A stretch of 34,787 bases of DNA from Chitinophagales bacterium (lineage in GTDB: Bacteria > Bacteroidota > Bacteroidia > Chitinophagales > Saprospiraceae): contig JAAFJY010000048.1 in the NCBI GenBank assembly GCA_013299105.1, forward strand, positions 1 to 34,787. Reading direction: 5' to 3'. Positions within the stretch are counted from its first letter, which is position 1; each line of letters opens with the position of its first letter. A program made the position numbers and the translations under genes. The notes beneath the pieces are model-generated. The model did not search any database. It was not told the origin of the DNA and saw nothing but the letters and a program-made list of their open reading frames with translations. This document shows positions 25,940-33,295 of this stretch, piece by piece.

Positions 25940-26420
25940 ATGGTGTTTCCTGAACTTGGTCTTTGAAAATCGAACTCAACTCATTCTTCATGAGCCATAA
26001 AGAACCACTGTTGGACAAAAATTGTTTTTTATTCTCAAATATATTCAATACTACTTTTGGTGAATTCGGTTTATTGAGAAACACTTCCCAATAAACATTT
26101 TTGTCCCCTATTTTGCATGGCATGAAGATACTATTGGCTGAAGTTATCTCAACATTGATAATCTCAGGAGAGAACTTCAGAAGCACAAAAGTCGATTCGA
26201 AGAAAATTGTTTGCCATTCGATTGGAATGTGCTCCAGGTGGCCAAATTTAGCCAGAGCTTGTTCATTGAATTGATTGGCTAACTGTCCACCTTGACTACG
26301 CGAATCACGATCAAGCTTATGAATAGAGTAGTTGGAGGTGATCCTATTTTGACTTTGTTCTGCATCATATAATTCAATACGTTCTGGCATTGAACTTGGA
26401 AGACTGATTGTTGGTATCAT
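25899..26420 (-). CDS. Uncharacterised protein, second gene of the TIGR04255-like operon
   Basis: 173 residues, soluble, not recognised. The N-terminus is Ser/Pro-rich (SLPSSMPERIELYD), and a beta-rich core follows: IPIEWQTIFFESTFVLLKF, then IINVEITSANSIFMPCKI and VYWEVFLNKPN. Its ATG overlaps the TGA stop of the preceding gene (ATGA, 26420-26417), so the two are translationally coupled, and its 3' end overlaps the next gene by 41 bases. The pattern of alternating hydrophobic strands (about 60-130) suggests a small beta-sandwich or barrel. No function can be assigned. Confidence 0.8.
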   Translation of the reverse strand: MIPTISLPSSMPERIELYDAEQSQNRITSNYSIHKLDRDSRSQGGQLANQFNEQALAKFGHLEHIPIEWQTIFFESTFVLLKFSPEIINVEITSANSIFMPCKIGDKNVYWEVFLNKPNSPKVVLNIFENKKQFLSNSGSLWLMKNELSSIFKDQVQETPYGISRNTASTTIF

Positions 26421-27196
26421 GCTGTATGGGTTTGTTTAGGGTATTCTGGATTGAGCGTAAGCAAAAAATCGGGGTTTAAAAGCGAGAAAAAAACTTCTTT
26501 CTCTTTCATGTGTACATCATCTAGCTCTTCTTTGAATTGATCAAAATATTCAATATTTACATTTTCTAGGATGACATCCACATCAATCAAGGACACAAAA
26601 TCTATTACCTGGTGTTCTGGGTGCTCTAAAACAGGTTTGATTGGCAGTTTATTGCCAAGATTAAGGTTGATCAAGTGGGGAAGGGAATTCCACGAAATTG
26701 CAAAACTGCAAGAATTATATTGACCTTCTATCGGAGCTAAACTGAATTTAAACTTCAATTTATCCAACAGGTCTGTGTTAGCAAATTCACTTATATATCT
26801 TACGCCAATTCTAGATATATGCTTTATGATTGCTTTTTCCATTAAGCTTTTCAAAACTGCTTTTATAAACTCTCCATATTTACTCCACCCTAAATAATCA
26901 TCCATGCAGTTAAAAATAAGAGAGCCTTGATGATCAAGTACAATTTTCACATTGTTATTGAAAAAAAAATACCTTGGACCTACTTGGATGGAAACGCCCT
27001 TAGGCATACTATGTTCATTAGAAATATGATCAGGTGAAAAACTAGGATTATTGCTATAAGACATACTGAATTCTTGTCCTAAAATACTGTACAAATAGCC
27101 AACTAAAGGCTCAACAGGGATATCACTTCTAAAGTACACTTGAACAATAGACTCCCTAATCCTAGCTGGTGTGATGCGTACAGGCAAATGATCCAT
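26417..27196 (-). CDS. TIGR04255-like protein, first gene of an AT-rich operon
   Basis: 259 residues. The layout fits the sporadically distributed TIGR04255 family: an N-terminal ITPARIRESIVQVYFRS strand-helix region, a middle GVSIQVGPRYFFFNN strand, the Tyr/Gly-Trp segment YLGWSKYGEFIKAVLKSLME, and the diagnostic-looking ISRIGVRYISEFANTD. The C-terminal third (DFVSLIDVDVILENV to EKEVFFSLLNPDFLLTLNP) completes the fold. The family has no established biochemical role and is patchily distributed, often near mobile or defence genes. The gene is driven by a consensus promoter (27225-27257) and is coupled to two unknown partners. The family call is from remembered pattern, not alignment. Confidence 0.72.
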   Translation of the reverse strand: MDHLPVRITPARIRESIVQVYFRSDIPVEPLVGYLYSILGQEFSMSYSNNPSFSPDHISNEHSMPKGVSIQVGPRYFFFNNNVKIVLDHQGSLIFNCMDDYLGWSKYGEFIKAVLKSLMEKAIIKHISRIGVRYISEFANTDLLDKLKFKFSLAPIEGQYNSCSFAISWNSLPHLINLNLGNKLPIKPVLEHPEHQVIDFVSLIDVDVILENVNIEYFDQFKEELDDVHMKEKEVFFSLLNPDFLLTLNPEYPKQTHTA

Positions 27197-27224
27197 TTGT
27201 GTTTTAGCTGCTTAAGATTGGTAA

Positions 27225-27257
27225 CAAAAGTAATCGACCTTCTTATTTTTACAAAAA
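27225..27257 (-). promoter_or_regulatory. Consensus Bacteroidota promoter of the TIGR04255-like operon
   Basis: On the minus strand TTTTTG (27257-27252) is followed by exactly 19 bases and then TACTTTTG (27232-27225), matching TTTG-N19-TAnnTTTG. Transcription would begin near 27218, giving a leader of about 22 bases before the ATG at 27196. It is the best promoter match in the window. Confidence 0.75.
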
Positions 27258-27353
27258 TATAACGCTTTTTTGTACAAAATCGTTTTCAACTACAGAACCT
27301 GCCATCACAATAAGATCAAATGGCATCTCTCATAAATTCAGCGAGTCAAACCA

Positions 27354-28310
27354 TTGAAAACCATGAAAATCAAGTTAATCCTCGGCCTGCTGGCAGCCTT
27401 GATCATTGCAATTGCCTCACCACGCATCCTCGGAAGTGATTATTTTTCGCCCCAAAACAAGGCTATGTTGGGCATGGACAGTACTGCACTGGGAAAATAC
27501 TGGTACGAAGGCAAGGCTGAAATCAGTCGTTACAGTTTGCAACAAAACCGCTACCGCGACATCCATCCGGGCCACGCGTTATTGGTATTTGTGACCGAGG
27601 ATTTTTTACTCGAAAAGCAAGTCAAAAACGACCAATACCGGGACAAAAACGACGTACCCATCCTCAAACTCAACTCGATTCATCGTTTTACTACGGGGAT
27701 TTACGACTACTCGATCATGGGTTCGGTTTTTGCGCCTGCCAACCTCAAGCGCTATCCGCACGCCTTGAAAGTAACCCACAGCAGCCAGGACTGGTGCGGC
27801 CAAACCTACATGCAAGTGAACCAAAAAAAGGACCATTTGAAATTTCAAGTCCGCTCCTACTTTGAAGCTGAGGCCGATCAAGACCTGCAATTGCCCATCG
27901 AATGGTTGGAAGACGAACTCTGGACTCGCTTGCGCATCAACCCCAAAAGTCTTCCAACTGGGAAAATCCAGGTTTACCCCAGTGCCACTTACTTACGCCT
28001 GATGCACCGTGAACTCAAAGCCTATGCCGCCGAAGGAAGCCTGGGCGATTACCAAGGCCAAGATATTCCCGGCGAAAAACTCAAGGTTTATACTTTGCGT
28101 TTTCCAGATTTGGAGCGTAGTTTGGAGATCGTTTACCAAGCCAAGTCTCCATACCTGATCGAAGGCTGGACCGAGTCTTATCCTTCTTCTTTTGACAAAA
28201 AAGTGCGTAGAACCATCGCCATTCGTGAAAAAACCATAAAGTCGCCTTATTGGGAACACAACAGCGTGGGCGATGACGGCCTGCGGATGGAACTGATGGA
28301 GGGGCATTGA
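27354..28310 (+). CDS. Secreted or membrane-anchored Bacteroidota protein of unknown function
   Basis: 318 residues (start 27354; the in-frame ATG at 27363 is as good). A hydrophobic N-terminal segment (LILGLLAALIIAIASP) acts as signal or anchor; there is no lipobox Cys. The body has YWYEGKAEISRYSLQQNRY, ALLVFVTEDFL, HRFTTGIYDYSIMGSVFAP and an acidic, beta-rich C-terminal half. It matches a Bacteroidota family that I recall being labelled 'septum formation inhibitor Maf' in databases, apparently in error: no Maf nucleotide pyrophosphatase motif is visible. Probably periplasmic. No operon partner; the DinB-like gene is 154 bases downstream. Confidence 0.75.
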   Translation: MKTMKIKLILGLLAALIIAIASPRILGSDYFSPQNKAMLGMDSTALGKYWYEGKAEISRYSLQQNRYRDIHPGHALLVFVTEDFLLEKQVKNDQYRDKNDVPILKLNSIHRFTTGIYDYSIMGSVFAPANLKRYPHALKVTHSSQDWCGQTYMQVNQKKDHLKFQVRSYFEAEADQDLQLPIEWLEDELWTRLRINPKSLPTGKIQVYPSATYLRLMHRELKAYAAEGSLGDYQGQDIPGEKLKVYTLRFPDLERSLEIVYQAKSPYLIEGWTESYPSSFDKKVRRTIAIREKTIKSPYWEHNSVGDDGLRMELMEGH

Positions 28311-28313
28311 GGG

Positions 28314-28341
28314 GAGTTATGAGTTATGAATTTTGAGTTAT
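28314..28341. repeat. Short direct repeat (GAGTTATG)
   Basis: GAGTTATG occurs twice in full and in variant form within about 28 bases (GAGTTATGAGTTATG, then GAGTTATGG). It is a simple intergenic repeat with no evident role. Confidence 0.6.
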
Positions 28342-28464
28342 GGGTGGGGGCTTGCTGGGGGATTTTCTTAGAGCAAGAGATTTCGTTTTCCTGGTTTGGG
28401 TTTTCATATGAATTTCGGAGCTCAGTCCATCCTCTCAACTCCTCAACTTTACAAACAATTTTCC

Positions 28465-28932
28465 ATGTTTCACTTTTTCAAATACAACTGGCAAGTGCGC
28501 GACGAATGGTTCGACTTGCTCCAAACCTTGAGCCAAGAACAACTACACCAATCCCGCACAGGTGGAGTGGGCAGCATCGCATTTACCCTTTTTCACGTCA
28601 TCGTGGTGGAGCACAACTGGATCAGTGGTTTGGGCCAAAAAGCACTTTCTGGTGCCGAGTTCAAAGATTACCAGGGGATTGCCGAGCTCAGGCAATTGTC
28701 GCAAACATTCCGCAAAGACATTGAAGAATTCATCTCCAATTGGCACCCAGAAATGGCCCAAAAGCGATTGGCCAGTAAACTCAAGCAAGAAGAAGAGTCT
28801 TTTTCCTATCCCGAGATCCTGGCCCATGTCATCGCGCACGAGATTCACCACATCGGACAACTGTCGATTTGGGCACGAGAGCTGGGGTTGAAGCCCGTGT
28901 CGGCGAATTTTATCCGGCGAGGGATTTTGTAG
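28465..28932 (+). CDS. DinB-family four-helix-bundle protein
   Basis: 155 residues from the ATG at 28465 (MFHFFKYNW). The frame extends upstream to 28396 but that part has no DinB character. The three metal-binding positions of DinB/YfiT proteins can be placed: His in IAFTLFHVIVVEHNW, and the HxxxH-type pair in ILAHVIAHEIHHIGQLSIWA. The family comprises putative metal-dependent enzymes, often thiol-linked transferases; the substrate here is unknown. Cytoplasmic. Monocistronic, with a hairpin 30 bases downstream. Confidence 0.88.
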   Translation: MFHFFKYNWQVRDEWFDLLQTLSQEQLHQSRTGGVGSIAFTLFHVIVVEHNWISGLGQKALSGAEFKDYQGIAELRQLSQTFRKDIEEFISNWHPEMAQKRLASKLKQEEESFSYPEILAHVIAHEIHHIGQLSIWARELGLKPVSANFIRRGIL

Positions 28933-28961
28933 AACTATATCATAGGGCAATATTTTATGTT

Positions 28962-28998
28962 CTTTCAAAGCTTTGAATATCTCGTAAAGCTTCGAAAG
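28962..28998. repeat. Inverted repeat after the DinB-like gene
   Basis: CTTTCAAAGCTTT (28962-28974) pairs with AAAGCTTCGAAAG (28986-28998) with one mismatch and an 11-base loop. Weaker pairing continues outward (AATATT blocks). It has no T run, so a role as terminator is uncertain. Confidence 0.55.
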
Positions 28999-29071
28999 AG
29001 TTATGTCAATATTTCCATGGCACGAGATTTTGGATGAATCAACCAATTACCATCCACCAAAACCACCTAAG

Positions 29072-29214
29072 GGAGCGTAAAAAAATAAGGTGGATAGGTT
29101 TGGGTTTAGTGAAAAAAGGTCACTACCAGTTTAAGCAACTGGATGAAAGGAAGTTGTGTTCTTTTTTTGCTAAATCTTAAAAACAAAGATGTCCATCTTA
29201 TTTTAGCTCAAATA
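29072..29214 (+). mobile_element. MITE-like element, copy 2 (143 bp, CTAA target duplication)
   Basis: About 93% identical to 6992-7135, in the same orientation. I count about ten differences including one single-base indel. It has the same imperfect inverted ends. The flanks are CTAA (29068-29071) and CTAA (29215-29218), different from the CTTA pair of copy 1, so this is an independent insertion rather than a segmental duplication. Confidence 0.75.
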
Positions 29215-29269
29215 CTAAACATGAATCTTAGAAGGTAAAGCAAAAGTTTCGAACTACAGTACGATATGA

Positions 29270-30000
29270 AATTATCATCTATACTTAATTCAAACCATTT
29301 ACAACCATCCGTTGGAAAGTTATCCTGGTATCGACTCCATGCGTCATCGACTTTTTGGTGAAGGAAATACTTGTGAGACTTTCAATTGTTGGCGAGGCTA
29401 CGTTGCCACCTGGCAAATCATTGAAAATACACTTTATCTCGTAAACCTTCAAAGCTGTTGCGGAACAGGAAGCCCTAAAGCGCACTTTTGGTTTCTGTTT
29501 GGCAACAAAGCGCAAAATGGGTGGGTAAAAGCAGATCGGTTTAGCCAGCGCTTGATCGTTCCAAAGGGCAAAATGGATTCATTCAATCAGTGGGTCAGAA
29601 AGGGTTTATGAACACGAGATCGCTTACGAATTTGAAAAAGGACTTTTGAAAAATACCCTTGTTTATGACAATACCAAAAGTAAAAACTCCAAGTACAGCC
29701 AAGATTTGTAGCTTTTTCGCAAATTTGTTTATTCGAATATCCGTTGGGAAAATTTGCCAATGTTGAGCGAGAAAGTTTTGGTTTTGGTTGTAATTTCTAC
29801 TGATGAACAAGGAAAAATCAGCCAGACTTAAGTATTCAAATCTGGTGGGGAGATTTTTGACGAGGAGGCTCTGCGGGTAGTCAAACTCATCCCCCGAGTG
29901 GAATGTGCATTACCACTTTTTCTGCCCAATAATCCGAATTTTTATAGGTCAAAATCAGGATAAAATTTGGCGGTCTCAAACTGTGCAAATGAGAATCTAA
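29270..30000 (+). pseudogene. Decayed TonB C-terminal-domain-like gene
   Basis: The pieces read as one protein in three frames. Piece one is IYNHPLESYPGIDSMRHRLF then NCWRGYVATWQIIENTLYLV (frame of 29312, closed at 29611). Piece two, one base out, is RVYEHEIAYEFEKGLLKN, then after an in-frame TAG (29709-29711) FVYSNIRWENLPMLSEKVLV, then after TAA (29829-29831) VFKSGGEIFDEEALRVVKLI. A second shift at the C run 29891-29895 gives EWNVHYHF and ends at TAA 29998-30000. The last part resembles the TonB C-terminal fold. Two frameshifts plus two stops, and no start codon or signal peptide upstream, show a dead gene. Confidence 0.7.
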
Positions 30001-30137
30001 AATATGACAAATTTCCCCAGCGAACCCTTAAATCATAAGTCGTATGTCAAAGAAACATGCCAAACAAACAGAACTCACGTTAATACACATAAAAAAAGCC
30101 AAGGCACTCCAAAGCGCCTCAGCCCCAATTTTTAACG

Positions 30138-30485
30138 CTACGCCTTCTTCTTCGACTTCCGAGCCACCTTGTTGTATTCCAGGCAAATGCTCAAGAAATA
30201 TACAAAGTCGCTCTTGTCTCGGTACCCCTCCGGGTTGATGTAGCAATAACCTTTGTACTCCTTGCCTTTCATCAGCATGGTTTCGTAGCCATTGCGCTCC
30301 GAAAGTTCGTCTTGTAGTTTTGGGTCAAAGCGTAGCATCAAATTTTCTCCGCTTACACAAACACAGGTCTTGCCGTTTACCATGAAGTTCAAAACGGCAA
30401 ACATCTCCTTTTCTTCCACCTCAATGTCGGGCACCTCGGCGAGATATTCCCGCACGCGGTCGGCAAGGTTCGTATCGTATGACAT
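30138..30485 (-). CDS. TfoX N-terminal-domain family protein
   Basis: 115 residues from the ATG at 30485 (MSYDTNLADRVREYL); the open frame continues upstream into the VOC gene and that part is not expected to be translated. Pattern of the TfoX-N domain: VEEKEMFAVLNFMVNGKTCV, CVSGENLMLRFDP, and a C-terminal GYCYINPEGY followed by a lysine-rich tail (ARKSKKKA). The full TfoX/Sxy competence regulators have an extra C-terminal domain that is absent here. Such stand-alone proteins are often called DUF or MmcQ-like, with unknown role. It begins 10 bases after the VOC stop, so the two are co-transcribed. Confidence 0.85.
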   Translation of the reverse strand: MSYDTNLADRVREYLAEVPDIEVEEKEMFAVLNFMVNGKTCVCVSGENLMLRFDPKLQDELSERNGYETMLMKGKEYKGYCYINPEGYRDKSDFVYFLSICLEYNKVARKSKKKA

Positions 30486-30495
30486 GCCCTTGTGC

Positions 30496-30870
30496 TTATT
30501 TCCGTGAATGAAAACCCACTGTATTGCCTTCGCTGTCGATGAAAATGGCGATGTAGCCAAATTCGCCAATGTGCGTTTTGGGCTGCACGACTTTGCCGCC
30601 TGCCTGCTCGATCATTTGTGCTTCGCTTGTGCAGTCCTCGGTTTCAAAATAGACGACCGTGTTGTTGGCATTCGGCTGCAAGTCGGCTTTTTCGACCAAT
30701 GCGCCTGAGATATTGGAGCCTGTGGGGTCAAAAGGGAAGAGGGATTGTCGGCCCCACTCAAGGGGTAAGTCCTGGAGTTTTAGGTTGAAAACCGTTTCAT
30801 AGAATTTTTTTGCACGCTCCAAATTGGACACATGGATATCAAACCAACCTACTGGATTACTGCTGTTCAT
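30496..30870 (-). CDS. VOC (glyoxalase/bleomycin resistance-like) family protein
   Basis: 124 residues from the ATG at 30870 (MNSSNPVGWFDIHV). It shows the paired beta-alpha-beta-beta-beta units of the vicinal oxygen chelate fold: VGWFDIHVSNLERAKKFYETVF in the first half and GGKVVQPKTHIGEFGYIAIF, DSEGNTVGFHSRK in the second. The pattern matches the small PhnB/glyoxalase-like proteins of unknown substrate. Metal ligands are suggested by His in FDIHV and Glu in FETEDC. Operon: VOC then TfoX-like; the AraC-type gene lies on the same strand about 320 bases upstream. Confidence 0.87.
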   Translation of the reverse strand: MNSSNPVGWFDIHVSNLERAKKFYETVFNLKLQDLPLEWGRQSLFPFDPTGSNISGALVEKADLQPNANNTVVYFETEDCTSEAQMIEQAGGKVVQPKTHIGEFGYIAIFIDSEGNTVGFHSRK

Positions 30871-31193
30871 TTTTACAGGTTTTGAATGGTCTTGCAAAAT
30901 TGCCCGGCAAAGTTGCAGCTAGTCAAAGCCTAAAAATTGTAAAAATGGGACAGGCAGGGGCCGCTGATTGTTTTTTAGTCCGCTTCGCGGCCTTGGTTAG
31001 TGACAAGCCACGAATAAACCTTAACAAATCACAACTGCGTACTTTATTAACTATGTCCTCGCTGCGCGAGGCCGTTTTTAGCAAGCGGATGACGCTGATG
31101 ACGCTGATTTTCGCGGATTTCCAGCATGACGTTGACCGTTAAGTTGACATGCGTGCGTCTTAAAAGCTGGAAAGGTTTATTTCTGACCCGTTA

Positions 31194-32012
31194 CTATCCC
31201 TCTTTCCGATCAAAAATCAAAGACATTTTCAAATCCTCGCCGTAAAACTCCTTGGGGGTAATGCCCGTAAATTCCTTGAAATCTTTGATGAAGTGTGCTT
31301 GGTCGAAGTACTCGTTTTCATAAGCAAGGTCGGTTAGCGAGCTGACTTTTTCAAGCAACAGGGTTTTGAGGGCCGCTTGGATTCTGACCGTTTTTGACAA
31401 TTGCTTGGGACTCAAACCAATGCTTGCCGCAAATTTCCTGGCCAGTTGCCTGCGGTTGATGTTCATTTTTTGCGAAAACTCATTGACTGTGAATTGGCCA
31501 TTGGCGGCCAAAATCGTCTCGATGGTCGATTGTACTACAAAGTCGATGGTCTTTTCATCGCTCAGGCGTTTCAGCAAAAAGGTTTCGATCAGTGAGATTC
31601 GAGCTGCGGTGTCTTTTGCCTGCAAAATTTTTTCTCCGATTGCGATCCCCTCCTTCCCAAAAAGCTTATCCAGTGGAACAGCGGTGTTTTCCATTTCCTT
31701 GATGGGGATAGTAGCGAAAGGCAAGAACCCGTTCGGGTGAAAGCGCACCACAAATGAGCCCGTAATGCCCAGCGGCTCGACCACATAAGGTTGGGTCAAC
31801 TGACCAATCAAAAAACACTTCGGCAAAATGATGCTTTCACCATCCTTGGGGTGATGCCTGTAAGTGTCGGCGTAATGAAAGATCAACTTCATGGTGCCAT
31901 CGGGCACGATGGTGTTTTTGATTGGGGTAGTTTCTTGGTCGCCTTCCAAGTTCCAATAGCACTGGACAAATGCCGATAAATCGTTTGAGGGTGGAAAAAT
32001 TTGTGGGTGCAT
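31194..32012 (-). CDS. AraC-family transcriptional regulator with DUF6597-type sensor domain
   Basis: About 272 residues from the ATG at 32012 (MHPQIFPPSNDLSAFVQCYWNLEG). The frame extends to an ATG at 32087 with no family character in that part. The N-terminal cupin-like region has TIVPDGTMKLIFHYAD, then LIGQLTQPYVVEPLG and FVVRFHPNGFLPF. The C-terminal helix-turn-helix pair is NEFSQKMNINRRQLARKF and then SLTDLAYENEYFDQAHFIKDFKEFTGITPKEF. It binds DNA and probably responds to a small molecule. The target genes are unknown; the VOC-TfoX genes downstream on the same strand and the retropepsin-like gene divergent from it are candidates. Confidence 0.9.
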   Translation of the reverse strand: MHPQIFPPSNDLSAFVQCYWNLEGDQETTPIKNTIVPDGTMKLIFHYADTYRHHPKDGESIILPKCFLIGQLTQPYVVEPLGITGSFVVRFHPNGFLPFATIPIKEMENTAVPLDKLFGKEGIAIGEKILQAKDTAARISLIETFLLKRLSDEKTIDFVVQSTIETILAANGQFTVNEFSQKMNINRRQLARKFAASIGLSPKQLSKTVRIQAALKTLLLEKVSSLTDLAYENEYFDQAHFIKDFKEFTGITPKEFYGEDLKMSLIFDRKEG

Positions 32013-32142
32013 GGAGGTGGCGGAGGTGGTTTTAAAAAAGCCCAACTTGGGTTCAAATAGAGACGCAAGCGGGCTGGAAATGTTCACAAAGTCTAACTAT
32101 TTCACACCATAGATAAAAAGGTAAATTCGTGGCGACACCGAG

Positions 32143-32150
32143 TACCTTTG
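32143..32150 (+). promoter_or_regulatory. Candidate -7 element of the retropepsin-like gene
   Basis: TACCTTTG, identical to the one before metH, lies 40 bases before the start at 32191. No clear TTG is found 19 bases upstream. Confidence 0.4.
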
Positions 32151-32190
32151 CTTGCTGCCGCTGATTCAACACCACTCAAATCTCCTAAAA

Positions 32191-33093
32191 ATGCTGAAAT
32201 ACATCGCAACACTTTGGGTATTGGCAAGCTGCCAAATGACCATCGCGCAGTCCAAGAAAACGATTATCCCCTTTCAACTGACTTCATTCAACAACATTTC
32301 AATCAGCGCGGTGCTAAATCAAACGGATACGGTTCGCTTGATGCTGCACACTGGAGCGACCGATATAACGTTGACCGAAGAAGCCACAAAAAAGCTCAAG
32401 AGCCTTGTTTTTGATAAAACCATTGACGGCATCCAAAGTTGGAGCGGCCAAACCGATGGAGCAAGGGTGAGCGAGAAAAATTCATTGGCCATCAAAGGGC
32501 TGAGGTGGGATGGCTTGAGCATCACTGAAAATAAAAATTCCGGGCAATTTACGGATGGCAAAATCGGGTTGGACCTCTTTAAAAACAAGTTTGTTGAGAT
32601 CGACTTTGAGAAGAAGGTAATCATCATCTCGGAAAAACTGCCCAAACGCCTCAAAGGATTTGAAAAACATCCCTTGTCGTACGAAAACGGCTTGATGTTT
32701 ATTGAGGCCGCTTGTGAGATCGCAAAAGACAGCACCCTGACGAATAGGTTCCTCATCCATTCAGGCTATGCAGGCAGTCTTTTATTGGACGATAAATTTG
32801 TGAATGAGCACCAGCTTGACCAAAAACTAAAAATCACGGGCGAAAAAGAGTTGAAAGATTCTTACGGCAATGTCATCAAAACGAAGAAAGCCCTTTTACC
32901 CAGCTTCAAAATTGGCAATCACGCGCTGCCCGATGTTTCGGTTGGCTTTTTTTCAGGCGCTATGGGCAGGCAAAAGATAAGCGTCATGGGTGGAGACGTG
33001 CTCAAAAGATTCAACTGGATCATCGATGCCAAATGCGGTTTTATTTATTTGAAACGGAATGGGAATTTTGGGATGGAGTATAGCAAGGTGTGA
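32191..33093 (+). CDS. Aspartyl-protease-like (retropepsin-like) exported protein with Asp-to-His changes
   Basis: 300 residues from the ATG at 32191 (MLKYIATLWVLASCQMTIAQ); the frame extends 13 codons upstream. The N-terminus is either a lipoprotein signal (Cys14 after LAS) or a signal peptide cleaved after TIAQ. Two halves carry the places where a retropepsin fold has D[ST]G: the first reads LMLHTGATDITLT and the second RFLIHSGYAGSLLLDDKF. In both the catalytic Asp is His, so the usual aspartic dyad is missing. The rest fits the family (GKIGLDLFKNKFVEIDF, VMGGDVLKRFNWIID). I recall a related Bacteroidota family with the same His substitution, so this is probably inherited and not a recent mutation. 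Presumably a non-peptidase binding role. Confidence 0.72.
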   Translation: MLKYIATLWVLASCQMTIAQSKKTIIPFQLTSFNNISISAVLNQTDTVRLMLHTGATDITLTEEATKKLKSLVFDKTIDGIQSWSGQTDGARVSEKNSLAIKGLRWDGLSITENKNSGQFTDGKIGLDLFKNKFVEIDFEKKVIIISEKLPKRLKGFEKHPLSYENGLMFIEAACEIAKDSTLTNRFLIHSGYAGSLLLDDKFVNEHQLDQKLKITGEKELKDSYGNVIKTKKALLPSFKIGNHALPDVSVGFFSGAMGRQKISVMGGDVLKRFNWIIDAKCGFIYLKRNGNFGMEYSKV

Positions 33094-33295
33094 GGGGGGG
33101 ATTTGCTTTTACCCTTAATTTATTCTTTCACAATAGCTAGCCTTTAGCTCTCAATAATCTTACTTTTGCGCATTGTTTTGTTGTTGAAGTTAACCAATTT
33201 TCGCCAACTCTCTCCATCCTTTTTTGGTTGCGCTTTTATGAAGGAGGACATACCAATCAAATAGCCTAATACAACCTTTACTTTATAAAACACCA

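Noticed and set aside
33150-33180. TACTTTTG promoter-like sequence on the plus strand
   Set aside because: It matches the -7 consensus, but no plus-strand gene follows; only very short frames lie downstream before the convergent minus-strand gene.
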